DNA of 64,000 bases from Erpobdella octoculata (lineage: Eukaryota > Annelida > Clitellata > Hirudinida > Erpobdellidae). Both the position numbers and the translations under genes were made by a program. The stretch covers positions 20,724,073 through 20,788,072 of the forward strand of contig OZ022241.1 of the NCBI GenBank assembly GCA_963978895.1, in the 5' to 3' direction. Positions 1-10,645 of the stretch are shown here, one piece after another (position 1 is the stretch's first letter; the number at the start of each line of letters is the position of its first letter). Below the pieces are notes generated by a model. That model saw only the letters and a program-made list of their open reading frames with translations, had not been told where the DNA came from and did no database searches.

Positions 1-295
1 TCCCGCTCCCAGTTGCCTTACCGCTCCCGATCACTTTCCTGCTCCCGGTCACAGCACCAGCAAAACTAAATTTGACTGTTTTCGTAAACCGTAAATGTAC
101 ACATTCACCAAAGGCCACAAACACATCAAAGCATCACGCATGCCCGCTATATCAAATCTGCCATCGGTCGTTTAACCCCAAGGGGCCACGCTTCAAAGAC
201 ACTTATGCCTCGAGCAATCAACAAGTTTGTAGAAGACATGGTTGTAATAAAACCACTGGACAAGAAATAACGTCAAGATCTTAAGATCAAACGAG
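1..295 (-). mobile_element. Helitron copy 1, 3' part (interrupted)
   Basis: This segment is closely similar to 30540-30830, which lies inside a better preserved Helitron at 30418-31285. The left edge is cut by the window, so the CTAG 3' end is not visible. The copy is interrupted at 295/296 by an LTR retrotransposon and resumes at 4017. It shares with other Helitrons here the CGCTCCCGGTC-rich sequence near the 3' end. No protein domain is recognisable, so it is non-autonomous. Confidence 0.6.
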
Positions 296-956
296 TGTAA
301 ACGTAGAGGATTATGCTTTCTAGCGATTCGTAACGTTAAAGTCGAAGTTATTTATAACACAATATTTCTCGAATTTGTTTTAACTTTATTATTCTTCGTT
401 GAATATAATCTTTTACTTGACTCAAAAACTGAATTATTTCACTTTGTAGAATTTCACACGGTTCTAACAAATCTTTTGATAATTAAAATTTCTCTTCCTC
501 AAAAACATATTACTTCTTTTAATGAAGACCCCTAATAGGAAAAAGATAAATAACAATTATATATATATATACATATATATACATATACATATATATATAC
601 ATACATATATATATACACATATATATACCCATACATTCATATAAATATATACATTCAAACAAATAACAATTATATATATATACATACATATATACATATA
701 CATACATATATATATATACATATATATACCCATACATTCACATATATATATATACATTCAAACATATATATATATATATATATATATCAATTATAAAAAA
801 ATTATAAGCACACACAATGTCACAAGAGCACAAATATACATATATACATATAAATGACTATTGTTTAAACATATCCAATCATTATAAAAGGCACACATAA
901 TAATAAAATAAACAAATATCACGAAAATACGTAAGATGAACCATCTTCATCTTACA
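296..956 (-). repeat. Gypsy-type LTR (3' LTR of a minus-strand element)
   Basis: The LTR starts TGTAAACG at 296 and ends CTTACA at 956. Its first ~260 bp are repeated at 2942-3215. A purine-rich tract (GAAGAGGGGGGA on the minus strand) lies immediately inside it, as expected for the 3' LTR of a minus-strand element. An AT microsatellite at about 555-790 lies inside the LTR. The flanking 5 bp are ACGAG; the matching duplication on the other side is lost because the right LTR is broken. Confidence 0.75.
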
Positions 957-973
957 TATCCCCCCTCTTCGAA

Positions 974-1110
974 AAAAGGAACGCGTCAGCGTTTCTGATT
1001 TCATCGTCACTCCCTTGACGACTAAGAAAGTCAGCACCGATGTTTTCCTTGCCTTTGATGTAGTTTACTTTAAACTTATTCTCAATCTCTATCTCTCTGC
1101 GTCTTGTGTC
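974..1110 (-). pseudogene. Gypsy RNase H C-terminal relic
   Basis: The minus strand encodes YIKGKENIGADFLSRQ, matching the conserved end of gypsy RNase H (GK-N-AD-LSR) that precedes the integrase. Nothing before it in this copy is reverse transcriptase, and nothing after it is integrase: the purine tract follows directly. It marks the right edge of the internal deletion. Confidence 0.7.
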
Positions 1111-1303
1111 AACAGGGCGGGCGTCTCCGAAGATTGCCGAATTCAACTTTACATCTTTCCCCCACCCCTCCATTTTGGCCTCTAGGCAGAAGATTGAGCC
1201 TTGGTCTTTCTTTTGGCGGATTCAAAGCTTAAACTTTTGCCTCAACTTTATTTCCCAACTTTGAAGTGGCACACGTGTTTTTTTTCTTGCTTTGATACAG
1301 CTC

Positions 1304-1738
1304 CTAGTTAGCCGACGTTTTTCTATAATTTGCCCGATCATTTCTCTGAGTGCTGTCGTAGTTAGGAGTGGGTTTCTGTGGTTTCCAGCCAAAGCGTTTC
1401 CCTGCAGCCATTGCATCCAAACTTCTTACTCCATCAACATTTCCCAGCACCAGATCGCAAAGTAGGTTTTTTATGCACACAATTTCTCTGATTCCTCTGA
1501 TTCCTCTGAACCAGTCTGTTTTGATTTTTACCACTGCTGTTGGAGCTACCCGAACTGTGCCGTCGATCAAAACACAGGGTCTTGTTTTTCCGGTCATCTG
1601 ACGCGGGTGCACTAATGATTCCTTTACCATTATGGCAGTACAGCCAGTGTCCCTCAAAACTTTTACCGGTTTTCTGTTCACAGCTTTTCTCCTGAGTGAA
1701 AACAACCATCCGCTATTACCGGTGAAACGCAGCCACAT
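1304..1738 (-). pseudogene. Gypsy aspartic protease relic
   Basis: The reading frame contains VLRDTGCTAIMV, the catalytic DTG loop of a retropepsin, and a later LVLGNVDG that fits the C-terminal part of the fold. Retropepsins cleave the Gag-Pol polyprotein and act as dimers with one DTG per subunit. The frame follows the gag zinc-knuckle frame upstream and runs into the deletion that removed reverse transcriptase. No usable start of its own is expected, because protease is normally made by frameshift or as part of a fusion. Confidence 0.7.
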
Positions 1739-1879
1739 TTTAATTGGACCTCATTCATTTTACCTTTCATCACCATGGCCGCGCATGAATTCACTACTCC
1801 AGAATCTTTGCATGGTGGTGTCATGGTGGCGCTACGCGCTTGGCACATGACTGGAGTTGCTTGAGTGCCTTGCCTGCAG

Positions 1880-2844
1880 TCCCTCGCCAAATGTCCAACT
1901 TGATGACAGTCCTTTGCCATGCCATATGGCCCAGCTTATTGCAATTGTAGCAGCGTGGTCCACCCATTCCCGAGTCAATGTCTGATTGACCACGATTTCC
2001 GCTAATCCTGCTTATGTTTTCGACTTTTGCTAATTTTTTCTCTGGGTGAGCTTGATTGTACTTGTTGACCCAGCGACTTAACTCATTGACGTCACCGCTT
2101 TCTTTCTCCAATAAATATTTGGCCATTCCCGACGGACACTTTCCAAAGAACTGCTTTTTTAAAAAAAAAACAATAAGTTTCTTGTACCCGCGAGATCCAC
2201 CCAGCGCCTGATGTAACTATCTAGTCGCACTAGATACTGCTCCCAAGTCTCTTCTGGTTCAAGCTTTGACTCTCGAAACTTTATGCGGTAGTCTTCTGCC
2301 GACTTCCCAAAACGACGAAGGAGTGCCTCTTTTACCGACCCGTAATCCTGCATCTGACTATCGCTGAGTCAGCCAAACACTTCCAATGTTTTTGCACTCA
2401 GCAGAAAACCCAGAAGCATTCCCCAACCCTTTTTTGGGTGATCATTTGCCGTGGCCAATGCCTCAAAACGGAGAAGAAAAGCGTCCACGTCGTCACCTTC
2501 CGAGAACTTTGGATATGGAATCTTTGTTCCATCCATTGACCCCTTGCTCTCTTTTGGTTTTTGAAATTCAATTTCCAACTTTTTAAGTTCTAACTCGTGC
2601 TGCCTCTGTCTCTCCCGCTCTTCACGTTCCCGTTCCCGCTCTTCCCGTTCACGTTCTTTTTGTGCTATTTTATCTTCCGGCTCCTGTTGAGCTTTTTTTC
2701 TTCCTGCTGAGCTTTTTTTTCTTCCCGCTCCTCCATTCTCCTAACTCTTTCTTCATCTTTTAATTTATTGACAAAATTCTTCAATTCCTCTCCGGAATAG
2801 CCCAGAGCCTGTCCCATCGCAATGAATTTTTCTTTGTCAGACAT
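1880..2844 (-). pseudogene. Gypsy gag relic
   Basis: The likely start is the ATG at 2844, giving MSDKEKFIAMGQALGYSGEE, followed by a strongly charged segment rich in E, R and Q that is probably coiled coil. Then come a gag core (PYPKFSEGDDVDAFLLRFE, and YRIKFRESKLEPEETWEQYL at about 2200-2290) and a CCHC-type zinc knuckle CYNCNKLGHMA at about 1930-1960. The frame is broken at least three times: in the purine-rich stretch near 2700, at about 2365, and at an A/T run near 2155. Gag would package element RNA. Confidence 0.75.
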
Positions 2845-2925
2845 TTTTCACAAAAGAAAAAAAAATTCGGTCACTTGTGATCAAATAACTTCAGAAAATA
2901 TATTTACAGATGAAAATGCGTAAAT

Positions 2926-2940
2926 ACGTCGGGGTCACCA
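2926..2940 (-). promoter_or_regulatory. tRNA-Trp type primer binding site
   Basis: One base inside the right LTR the plus strand reads ACGTCGGGGTCACCA. This equals the last 15 nt of eukaryotic tRNA-Trp with its CCA tail, so the minus strand is complementary to that tRNA. It would prime minus-strand DNA synthesis. Confidence 0.7.
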
Positions 2941-2941
2941 A

Positions 2942-3200
2942 TGTAAACGTAGAGGAATATGCTTTCTAGCAATTCGTAGCGTTAAAGTCGAAGTTATTTA
3001 TAACACAATATTTCTCGAATTTATTTTAACTTTATTATTCTTCGTTGAATATAATTTTTTACTTGACTCAAAAACTGAATTATCTCACGTTGTAGAATTT
3101 CGAACGGTTCTAACAAATCTTTTGATAATTAAAATTTCTCTTCCTCAAAAACATATTACTTCTTTTAATGAAGACCCTTAATAGGAAAAAGATAAAATAC

Positions 3201-3215
<15 letters not shown>
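2942..3215 (-). repeat. Gypsy 5' LTR, truncated at a microsatellite
   Basis: This is about 95% identical by eye to 296-555 and starts with the same TGTAAACG. Similarity ends where the AT microsatellite begins, and the remaining ~400 bp of LTR are absent or replaced. It is the 5' LTR of the minus-strand element. Confidence 0.7.
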
Positions 3216-3238
<23 letters not shown>

Positions 3239-3942
3239 TTTTAGACAAGTTTCGTTGAACTTTTTAGTCCATTCTGCATTAACAAGCTTCTTAGAAAAGT
3301 TTTGAAGAATAACGATTTCTTTTTTATTAGGAATAAGATTAAAAAGAGATTTAAAACTATTATTGAATTGGGCTAACTGGCCAGTTTCGGACGTATCCAT
3401 CTTCAGAGCCCCTAATTTAATTTCATAAATATGAGTTAAAACATATAAGAATAAATTAAGCATTGATTTGAACTATTGTATGTTGATACGAAACGTTTAA
3501 TATTGGTATAAAATATTGAATAATGATATGGAGTGATTCGAAACGTTGAAATATGAAACATTGGATATTAGTATGACACCTTAAATAATGGTATAAAGCA
3601 TTGGATTTTAATATAAAGCATTGATTACATTGATACATATAAATATACATATACACATATATATACATACACATATATATACCCATACATTCATATATAT
3701 ATACATTCAAACAAATAACAATTATATATATATATATATACATACATATATACATATATATACATACATATATACATATATATACATACATATATACATA
3801 TATATACATACATATATACATATATATACATACATATATACATATATATACATACATATATATACCCATACATTCATATATATATACATTCAAACAAATA
3901 ACAATTATATATATATATATATATACATACATACATATATAC

Positions 3943-3983
<41 letters not shown>

Positions 3984-4016
3984 TATATACCCATACATTT
4001 ATACATATATATACAT
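3203..4016. repeat. AT microsatellites with a repeated spacer
   Basis: Long (TA)n and (TATACA)n tracts are interrupted by a recurring spacer, ACCCATACATTCATATA followed by ACATTCAAACAAATAACAAT, seen at about 3680, 3865 and 3985 and also in the left LTR at about 630 and 730. Between 3235 and 3640 is non-microsatellite sequence with a short minus-strand frame that I do not recognise. The spacer copies suggest unequal exchange between the two LTR microsatellites. Confidence 0.7.
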
Positions 4017-4438
4017 TCAACTGTTCGTACAAACTGTAGGTATATACACACTCAACCAGGCAGATACCATACACCTCAAAACATCACTAACACCCGGTCT
4101 ACCACTTCTGCCAAAGACGTACACGCTCGCTTTAGTGAAGTCAAGAAAGATTCCACATTTCAAAGAGACGTTTACGCTCGTCGATAAATCAACCAGACTC
4201 AGATTTCATGATACTTCAAATAAAAACTAAATACATTGGAAATCATTCAATTGATATAAAAACCTATTTGGCTTTTGAATAAAAGTAGCGGTAGCGAATA
4301 GCGCCGAGAACAGCTAAAAAATGTAGCGGCGCTGCCATCAACGATCTTGTCAGCCAATAGTACCGCTCTTAAAAACTCTGGTTGCCATCACTATTTTTTT
4401 TAAATTACTGATATCTTTAAAATTTATTTTATCAAAGA
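4017..4438 (-). mobile_element. Helitron copy 1, 5' part
   Basis: This matches 30870-31285 over its whole length and resumes the Helitron split at 295. On the minus strand it begins TCTTTGATAAAATAAATTT, the same 5' end as the 31-kb copy, with the TC dinucleotide typical of Helitrons. The base before TC is G here, not the usual A, so the flank may have changed. Confidence 0.6.
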
Positions 4439-4597
4439 CTAGCATTCCCGTCGCGGCTTCGCTGGCTTGAAAAGGAGAATACGGATCCACAGTAACGTGG
4501 AGATATTTTACGGCCCGATTCGGTCTGGTCCGTCGACAACTTGGCCCGGCCCGCTTATAAGCCAAAATTTCAGGCCCGATATATATCTTTATATATA

Positions 4598-5465
4598 GAT
4601 GGATGGATGGATGGATGAATGGATGGATGGATGGATGGATGGATGGATGGATGGATGGATGGATGGATGGATGGATGGATGGATGGATGGATGGATGGAT
4701 GGATGGATGGATGGATGGATGGATGGATGGATGGATGGATGGATGGATGGATGGATGGATGGATGGATGGATGGATGGATGGATGGATGGATGGATGGAT
4801 GGATGGATGGATGGATGGATGGATGGATGGATGGATGGATGGATGGATGGATGGATGGATGGATGGATGGATGGATGGATGGATGGATGGATGGATGGAT
4901 GGATGGATGGATGGATGGATGGATGGATGGATGGATGGATGGATGGATGGATGGATGGATGGATGGATGGATGGATGGATGGATGGATGGATGGATGGAT
5001 GGATGGATGGATGGATGGATGGATGGATGGATGGATGGATGGATGGATGGATGGATGGATGGATGGATGGATGGATGGATGGATGGATGGATGGATGGAT
5101 GGATGGATGGATGGATGGATGGATGGATGGATGGATGGATGGATGGATGGATGGATGGATGGATGGATGGATGGATGGATGGATGGATGGATGGATGGAT
5201 GGATGGATGGATGGATGGATGGATGGATGGATGGATGGATGGATGGATGGATGGATGGATGGATGGATGGATGGATGGATGGATGGATGGATGGATGGAT
5301 GGATGGATGGATGGATGGATGGATGGATGGATGGATGGATGGATGGATGGATGGATGGATGGATGGATGGATGGATGGATGGATGGATGGATGGATGGAT
5401 GGATGGATGGATGGATGGATGGATGGATGGATGGATGGATGGATGGATGGATGGATGGATGGATG
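4598..5465. repeat. (GATG)n tetranucleotide array, 217 units
   Basis: An 868-bp uninterrupted GATG array with one visible substitution near its left end (position 4618). It is open in several frames on both strands, giving artificial WMDG and HPSI repeat proteins of about 300 residues, which are not genes. A Penelope nuclease fragment abuts its right edge. Confidence 0.97.
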
Positions 5466-5800
5466 TTGTGTATATGTTCACGTGTCCTTACAAACACGAC
5501 CATCCAGCGACATATATAGGATATACTCGCACAACTGTTTCTCGACGATTAGCAATGCACACACAGGGCGGAAGCCTCTTTGCTCATCTTACTATAAGTT
5601 CACTATCAAAAACCTAATAAAAAACTGCTTGGTGATAACACTGAAGTTATTGCCTCTGATACAGACCCTGACCGATTGAAGATCAAAGAAGTTTTGTTGA
5701 TCTTGAGACACCGCCCCACGATCAATGTTCAAGATGATCGTTTCAATCGAACTTTATTGTTACAATATGGACGCGGTCTGACTGATCATATTGTGACAAA
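5466..5800 (+). pseudogene. Penelope-like element GIY-YIG endonuclease relic
   Basis: Directly after the array the plus strand reads [20 protein letters not shown], then RRLAMH. The YMF-YIG pair and downstream Arg/His fit the GIY-YIG nuclease found at the C-terminus of Penelope-like retroelements. After a frameshift near 5610, IKEVLLILRHRPTINVQ follows, the alpha-helical tail with the Glu typical of this nuclease. The nuclease nicks DNA at target sites. The reverse transcriptase is absent, so the copy is 5'-truncated exactly at the array. Confidence 0.72.
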
Positions 5801-7620
5801 TAACACTACGTTCAACTCTAAAAGACAAATCATTTCTTCCGATAACATAGGTGGCAACTCGACGACAAGTTTACCTGCTTCTGTAACGTGTCATCAGCGT
5901 ACAAGTGATGTACAAAACAATACTCGTGATAGATCCGTAGACTCTCATACCTCGGATCTACCACTTACAAAAGTCAGTTGTTGTATCTCTCGTGGTGACA
6001 GACCCGTCACCCTCTCTACAACTGCAAACGAGTCTGATATGGACGATCAAGTCTTCATGATGGCTCTGGACGGCACAGAATTGTCTCTCGTTTCTTGCGT
6101 TTCTGTCGGCCGTGACAGCGGATCTCATTCGCTGAGCACTGGCCATCAAAGGCGCCACACTTCAGTTTATTCTTTTGGATCGCGCGGTCGGCCTGATTCC
6201 GGAAGAAAAGTCGATCTTCATGAAATGGCCCGCTGTGCTTCAGCTCGGGACGCTAAACATGGAGATGACCAAACACTGTTTGGCGATAACGTCGTTTTCC
6301 CCACCAGCTTCATCTCGTTTTCTGTCGATGGTGCTGCAGGCAACTTCGAAGAAACTAATCTTCTATCGTTGTCTCATGGCTTGCTCGGCGATGAAAACAA
6401 TACTTTGACCTTCGGGCAACTTGACGCTTGCGTCCCAGTTGAACTTCATGACGTTCAGCCTTGGTGCGAGAATGGTGCGGGGCTCAGTGGTTCGAATACT
6501 ACTTTTGAGCATCTCACTTACAATGATAATATTAATAAACGGCGACGGCGCTCATTGCCATCCGACCGTATACAATAGCCTTGTCTTAATTTATGTTACT
6601 GCCAATATTTTTGTGCCCGTGCTTGTCGTTCTTTGTGTTGTTCACAAGTCGTACAACGCCGCTCTGTATGGTTACGTTTTTCACCTATCGAGCGTTTAAC
6701 GTGTTTTAGCTTGTCTTTCCTGTGTTTTAATTACTTATTTAGTTCTAAATTATTGAAAAAAATATTTTTCGGCCCTTGAAATTCTTGACGCTTTTGAAAA
6801 AGCTGGGCCCACGACCGTTGATCAGGCGGACGCCTTTCGGCGAGAAAAATGTCAAAATTCTTAACTTGAAGCGTGAAAATTCAAAGTTTTGCAGAAAACT
6901 GTTCGAAACAAAACTTGAAATCACCGGAACGAAAATTTAAAGTTCAGCAGAAAACTGTTCGAAACAAAACTTGAAATCACCGGAACGATTCATATATATA
7001 TAGAATAAATATATCGGAGTTGAGCAGTTTTTGAGTGAGATGCCAAGATGGCCTCCGAAAAAACGATTTAGAGTCTTTTGGTACCATGAATATTCATTAT
7101 TTGTCTTTATCTATTTTTGGTACGACAGCGGAGACTAAACTCCGGTTTGTAAGAAACAGAAACGTCGATTTCTTATAGCTAAAAGTAGTTGATATGAGCT
7201 TTATTTTAATTTAACGCGATATCCGACATAAAAAAATATACCATTCTAATTTACCGATAACATAGGCGACGTTAAATAGACATAAATAGACCATCGAACT
7301 AGAGACTACGCAAATAAAATTCAATGTCAACTGAAATTTTTATAAAAAAAAAAATTGTTAATTTTTATAAAGTTAAAAATGTATTTTGTACATAAAAAAT
7401 TCTTTTTTTTTCTATTAAAAAATATTTGATTAAGTTACTATACGGTTGTACATAACTCTCAGTTCTTCGTTTCGGATCTCCGGTCTACTAAGCTGACTTG
7501 CTAAAAACCTTCCTAAACAACAAGCGGGCCGATATAATTATTCTATATATATGGAACGATTATCGCCCAATGTAAACAAGGCTAAACCATTTCGTGTGCA
7601 TCTTGTTGCGCTTTTTTTCT
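5801..7620. other. Probable 3' part of the Penelope-like copy and unassigned DNA
   Basis: A plus-strand frame stays open from the nuclease tail to 6578 but has no recognised domain and looks low in coding signal. The remainder is AT-rich. It contains a ~60-bp direct duplication at 6889-6987 and no gene that I can support. Confidence 0.4.
6889..6987. repeat. Tandem duplication, ~55-60 bp period
   Basis: The block GCAGAAAACTGTTCGAAAC plus the following AAAACTTGAAATCACCGGAACGA occurs twice in a row with near-perfect identity. Confidence 0.85.
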
Positions 7621-7695
7621 ATTTGCAAAAATCCAAAAAGATGCAGCTTCAGCTGTCTGAGAGATCTCCCTGATGGCTCGAGTTTTTTCTCGGTT

Positions 7696-8551
7696 TCAAA
7701 AACTAAGAGCTTTCAGCAGTTTTAACATTGAGCTGCTAACCAACCCTCGAACGCAAATTTTAGTCCTGAACCCTTTGGCATTCAAATCACATGCTAAATC
7801 CCTATATCTTTCCTCTTTGAGAATATTGCTGGATTCCATGTTACTTTCCCATGGCACAGTGAGCTCGATCAGGAGCAGTGTCTTGGCCAAATCAGAATAT
7901 ATAATTATATCCGGCTTTAAACCGCTAGAACTCACAGTTTCTGGAAATTTTCTTTTGCCATCCAAATCAGCTGAAACCGACCAATCGTCGGCAGCACCCA
8001 TCATACATTCAAAGTATCTTGTAGATCTGAACCTGTGGAACTTCAGATTGCCTTCTCTCAAAAAGTAGATTTGTTTCTGCTTTCTTCCTTTTGTCTTTGC
8101 TTTCTTACACGCTTCTTTGACGTAGTCAAGCAATTTTCGGAGCACTTGGTTATGGCGCCAAGTGTACCTTCCGTGTGAAAGTGAAAACGAACAACATATA
8201 AGAACGTGAATGAGAGTCTCCGACTGCCCACATAACATGCACGAATCATCGTCTTTCAACTTTCATCTTCGAATATTGCTGGATGACGACAGTTGATCAT
8301 AAACCGATCTAATAAAAAAAAAACAAACGTAGTGGCGTGTATTGCCAAATGACTTTCCAAGAAAGCGAGCGCTGAACAGCATCTTCCCATGTCTTCCAAT
8401 CTCCTTGTTGAGATAACTGAACAAACTTAATCATTCTCTGGGACTCGATGGCTTTCTTTCTTTCTTTCATGAATGACCAGACTTGTTCGTTCACTGGTGC
8501 TGGCTTTTGACCACCAAATTCGATAGGTTGTCCTGTTTCATTATGTTTCAT
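7696..8551 (-). pseudogene. C-terminal part of an RLE-type non-LTR retrotransposon
   Basis: The minus strand from 8551 encodes a basic segment (KTWEDAVQRSLSWKVIWQY). After a frameshift and a stop near 8270-8330 comes a CCHC motif (CMLCGQSETLIHV...C), then RYTWRHNQVLRKL. Further on is LKPDIIIYSD followed by LLLIELTVPWE. The CCHC plus the PD...ELTVPWE arrangement matches the restriction-like endonuclease end of R2/NeSL-type LINEs, which cut target DNA for target-primed reverse transcription. The upstream reverse transcriptase is missing. The stop is the TGA at 7698-7696. An uncharacterised PD-(D/E)XK protein is an alternative. Confidence 0.6.
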
Positions 8552-8555
8552 TAGT

Positions 8556-8890
8556 GAGGCGCCGTGGCACAGTGGTGAAAACAGTTATGCTATCATCCTG
8601 CCGTCGTGGGTTCAAATCTCAGTCACGGCGAGGCGTAATTCCGTTGAGCAAGGAATTCACTCACACTGCTCAGGCCAACTCAGCCTTTCATCCTTCACTG
8701 GTCGATAAATGAGTACCAGTTTCACGACTGGGATATAATAGGGTTCGGCACATTCCGATTTCGGATACACGTGCGGGTGGCAGGTAACACTGTGTGATCC
8801 CATATGCACGAGCAGTTCCCGGCGCTGCTGTGGTATTAACAATACGAAGTAGCGCCCTAATGTTCTACATTTACATATTTACATTTAAAG
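8556..8890 (+). mobile_element. tRNA-derived SINE
   Basis: The head has an RNA polymerase III A box (TGGCACAGTGG, 8565-8575) and B box (GGTTCAAATCT, 8609-8619) at tRNA-like spacing. The body includes GAGCAAGGAATTCACTC, which resembles GAGCAAGGAGTTCACTC in the SINE at 18300-18530. The 3' end is set roughly and no clean target duplication was seen. It inserted next to the RLE LINE fragment. Confidence 0.7.
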
Positions 8891-9396
8891 AAAGTGTCCA
8901 AATGCTTGCTGGTAAGATAGCACCTTAACACCACGAATTTCAGCTTTATAAGCTGGCCAAACAAATCTGTAATATAATGCTGTAATGAACAAACCAATAA
9001 CTTCTGATTTTTAGTTTTACCTTGTGAAAAACTTTTTTCACATAATAATCATTCTTTTAGCACTGGATCGATAGAAAACAGATTTTTGGGATATTTCAGA
9101 AATGTTCAAAATATCTGAAAAAAATTTTTTTTTAGTTTTGGTTAAATTAGTTATAGTATACTTGTTTGTAGTAAAGGAATAATCGGTAATATTAATTGAT
9201 TTTAAAATAGCGCTAAAAAATTCATAATTTTCTGAATTGCAGTTTTGTTCAACATTTGAAAAAAAAATTAAACCCCCAGGGCCACTCCCAAATATTGTCA
9301 AAACTCAAAAAAACTTTACACAAAGTGTTTTTGATGTAAAGGGAACAATTTGAAAAGGTTTTAGAAAAACATTTAAAAAAATTAGTAAAATTAGTA
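8891..9396. other. Unassigned AT-rich DNA
   Basis: I see no gene or repeat boundary here. A short minus-strand frame at 9038-9301 has no recognisable feature. Confidence 0.4.
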
Positions 9397-9962
9397 GTGG
9401 GGACAGCGGGAATACCGCGGATTTTGCGGTATTACCGAGGAAATGGGGACGAATGAGGTGGGGATACCGCGGTAATGGGGATGAAGTTGCGGGGTTACCA
9501 CGGGGATGGAAACAAACGTTGCGGGACTGCCGCGGAAATGGGGACGAGTTTTTACGGTATCACCGCAAAAATAAAATAAGTTTTTATATAAAACAAAATT
9601 GTTTCCAATTAACGGAAAATGTATCGAGTCATACATGTCATTGTTTATGTTTCTTAATCTTTGCAACGCGCTGTTGTTTTATCGCTGATATATTGAGTTA
9701 CCGAAAGTTTTAAAGTCATGGGCTGCATTATTTGTTAAATTTCCGAAGTCCTAGTTTGAATTTTTATTTAAATATGGAAAAGGCTGAAACTTAAAAATTA
9801 ACTGCAACAGTCAGTACTTTGTTCTTGCGCCTTTACATTTCACTCTATTCTATTATAACCCCGAGTGAAAAGCAATGCGAGAAACTGCAATTAAAGGTTT
9901 GATTAATTTTGTTAGAGATCTATTAGACTATTAAAGCTCTTTCATGATGTAACACTACATTC

Positions 9963-10613
9963 GGTAAAAGCGAACAAGTAGAGCCCCCGTCCGGAAATCA
10001 AATATAAACAAATTTTGGCTCCACCCCCAACATCTGAAGCTCCACCTACATTGACTTATTAACTGATTTATTATTTTTATTTGATTTATCATTTTATTAA
10101 TTTTATTTTTGTAAATTTAAATATTTTTATTTTGTCTATTCACTATTTATTTCGAGATGAATTATCTAAATAAGGCTATTTGAAAATATGTGCTTTTTGT
10201 GCGAACAAGTACCGAGAACAAAACTGAAAGTTTTTTATTGAAAAAAATCACAAGTATTAAAAATTAAACAGGGTAATAATGTCTGATAAGGTCCACGGCT
10301 TTCTGGAAGCAAAAGCTCTTTGGCCCCCTTGCCGTCCGATGCCACAAATACTCATCCAAGTAGGAGCTGATGTGCTCATCGGTTGTCCCTCTAATTCTTT
10401 TGAATTTTTCTTTGGCATTCCGCCAAACATTCTCTATTCTCTGGGTGTGGACACCTTTAGCTGCCACAAATGTCACTGAGTGGTTCACTGTAGCGTGGGC
10501 CAACCCAGTGACAGCTGTGAGCCTTTGATATGCCCCCCACCGATCGCTCCATACCGTTGTACCTGTCACCAGTAACGAATAATGTTATTTTAATTCAATT
10601 ATTGAAATATTTA

Positions 10614-10645
<32 letters not shown>

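Larger units (their letters stand above)
957..2941 (-). mobile_element. Internally deleted gypsy retrotransposon
   Basis: Reading the minus strand from 2941, the order is primer binding site, gag, aspartic protease, then the very end of an RNase H domain, then the purine tract and LTR. Reverse transcriptase and integrase are missing, so an internal deletion joins protease to the RNase H tail. All reading frames are broken by frameshifts. The copy could move only with proteins supplied in trans, and probably not at all because the 5' LTR is incomplete. Confidence 0.8.

Noticed and set aside
519..757. Tyr/Ile-rich frames in the left LTR, and similar ones at 3456-4187 and 38804-39088
   Set aside because: They translate TATA/TACA microsatellites. 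Their open state follows from base composition.
4570..5679. Proteins of 300-358 residues made of WMDG or HPSI repeats
   Set aside because: They are translations of the (GATG)n array, open in several frames on both strands, and do not indicate a gene.
5676..6578. 300-residue frame after the Penelope nuclease
   Set aside because: Only the first ~40 residues fit the nuclease. The rest has no recognised domain, and I cannot support it as a separate gene.
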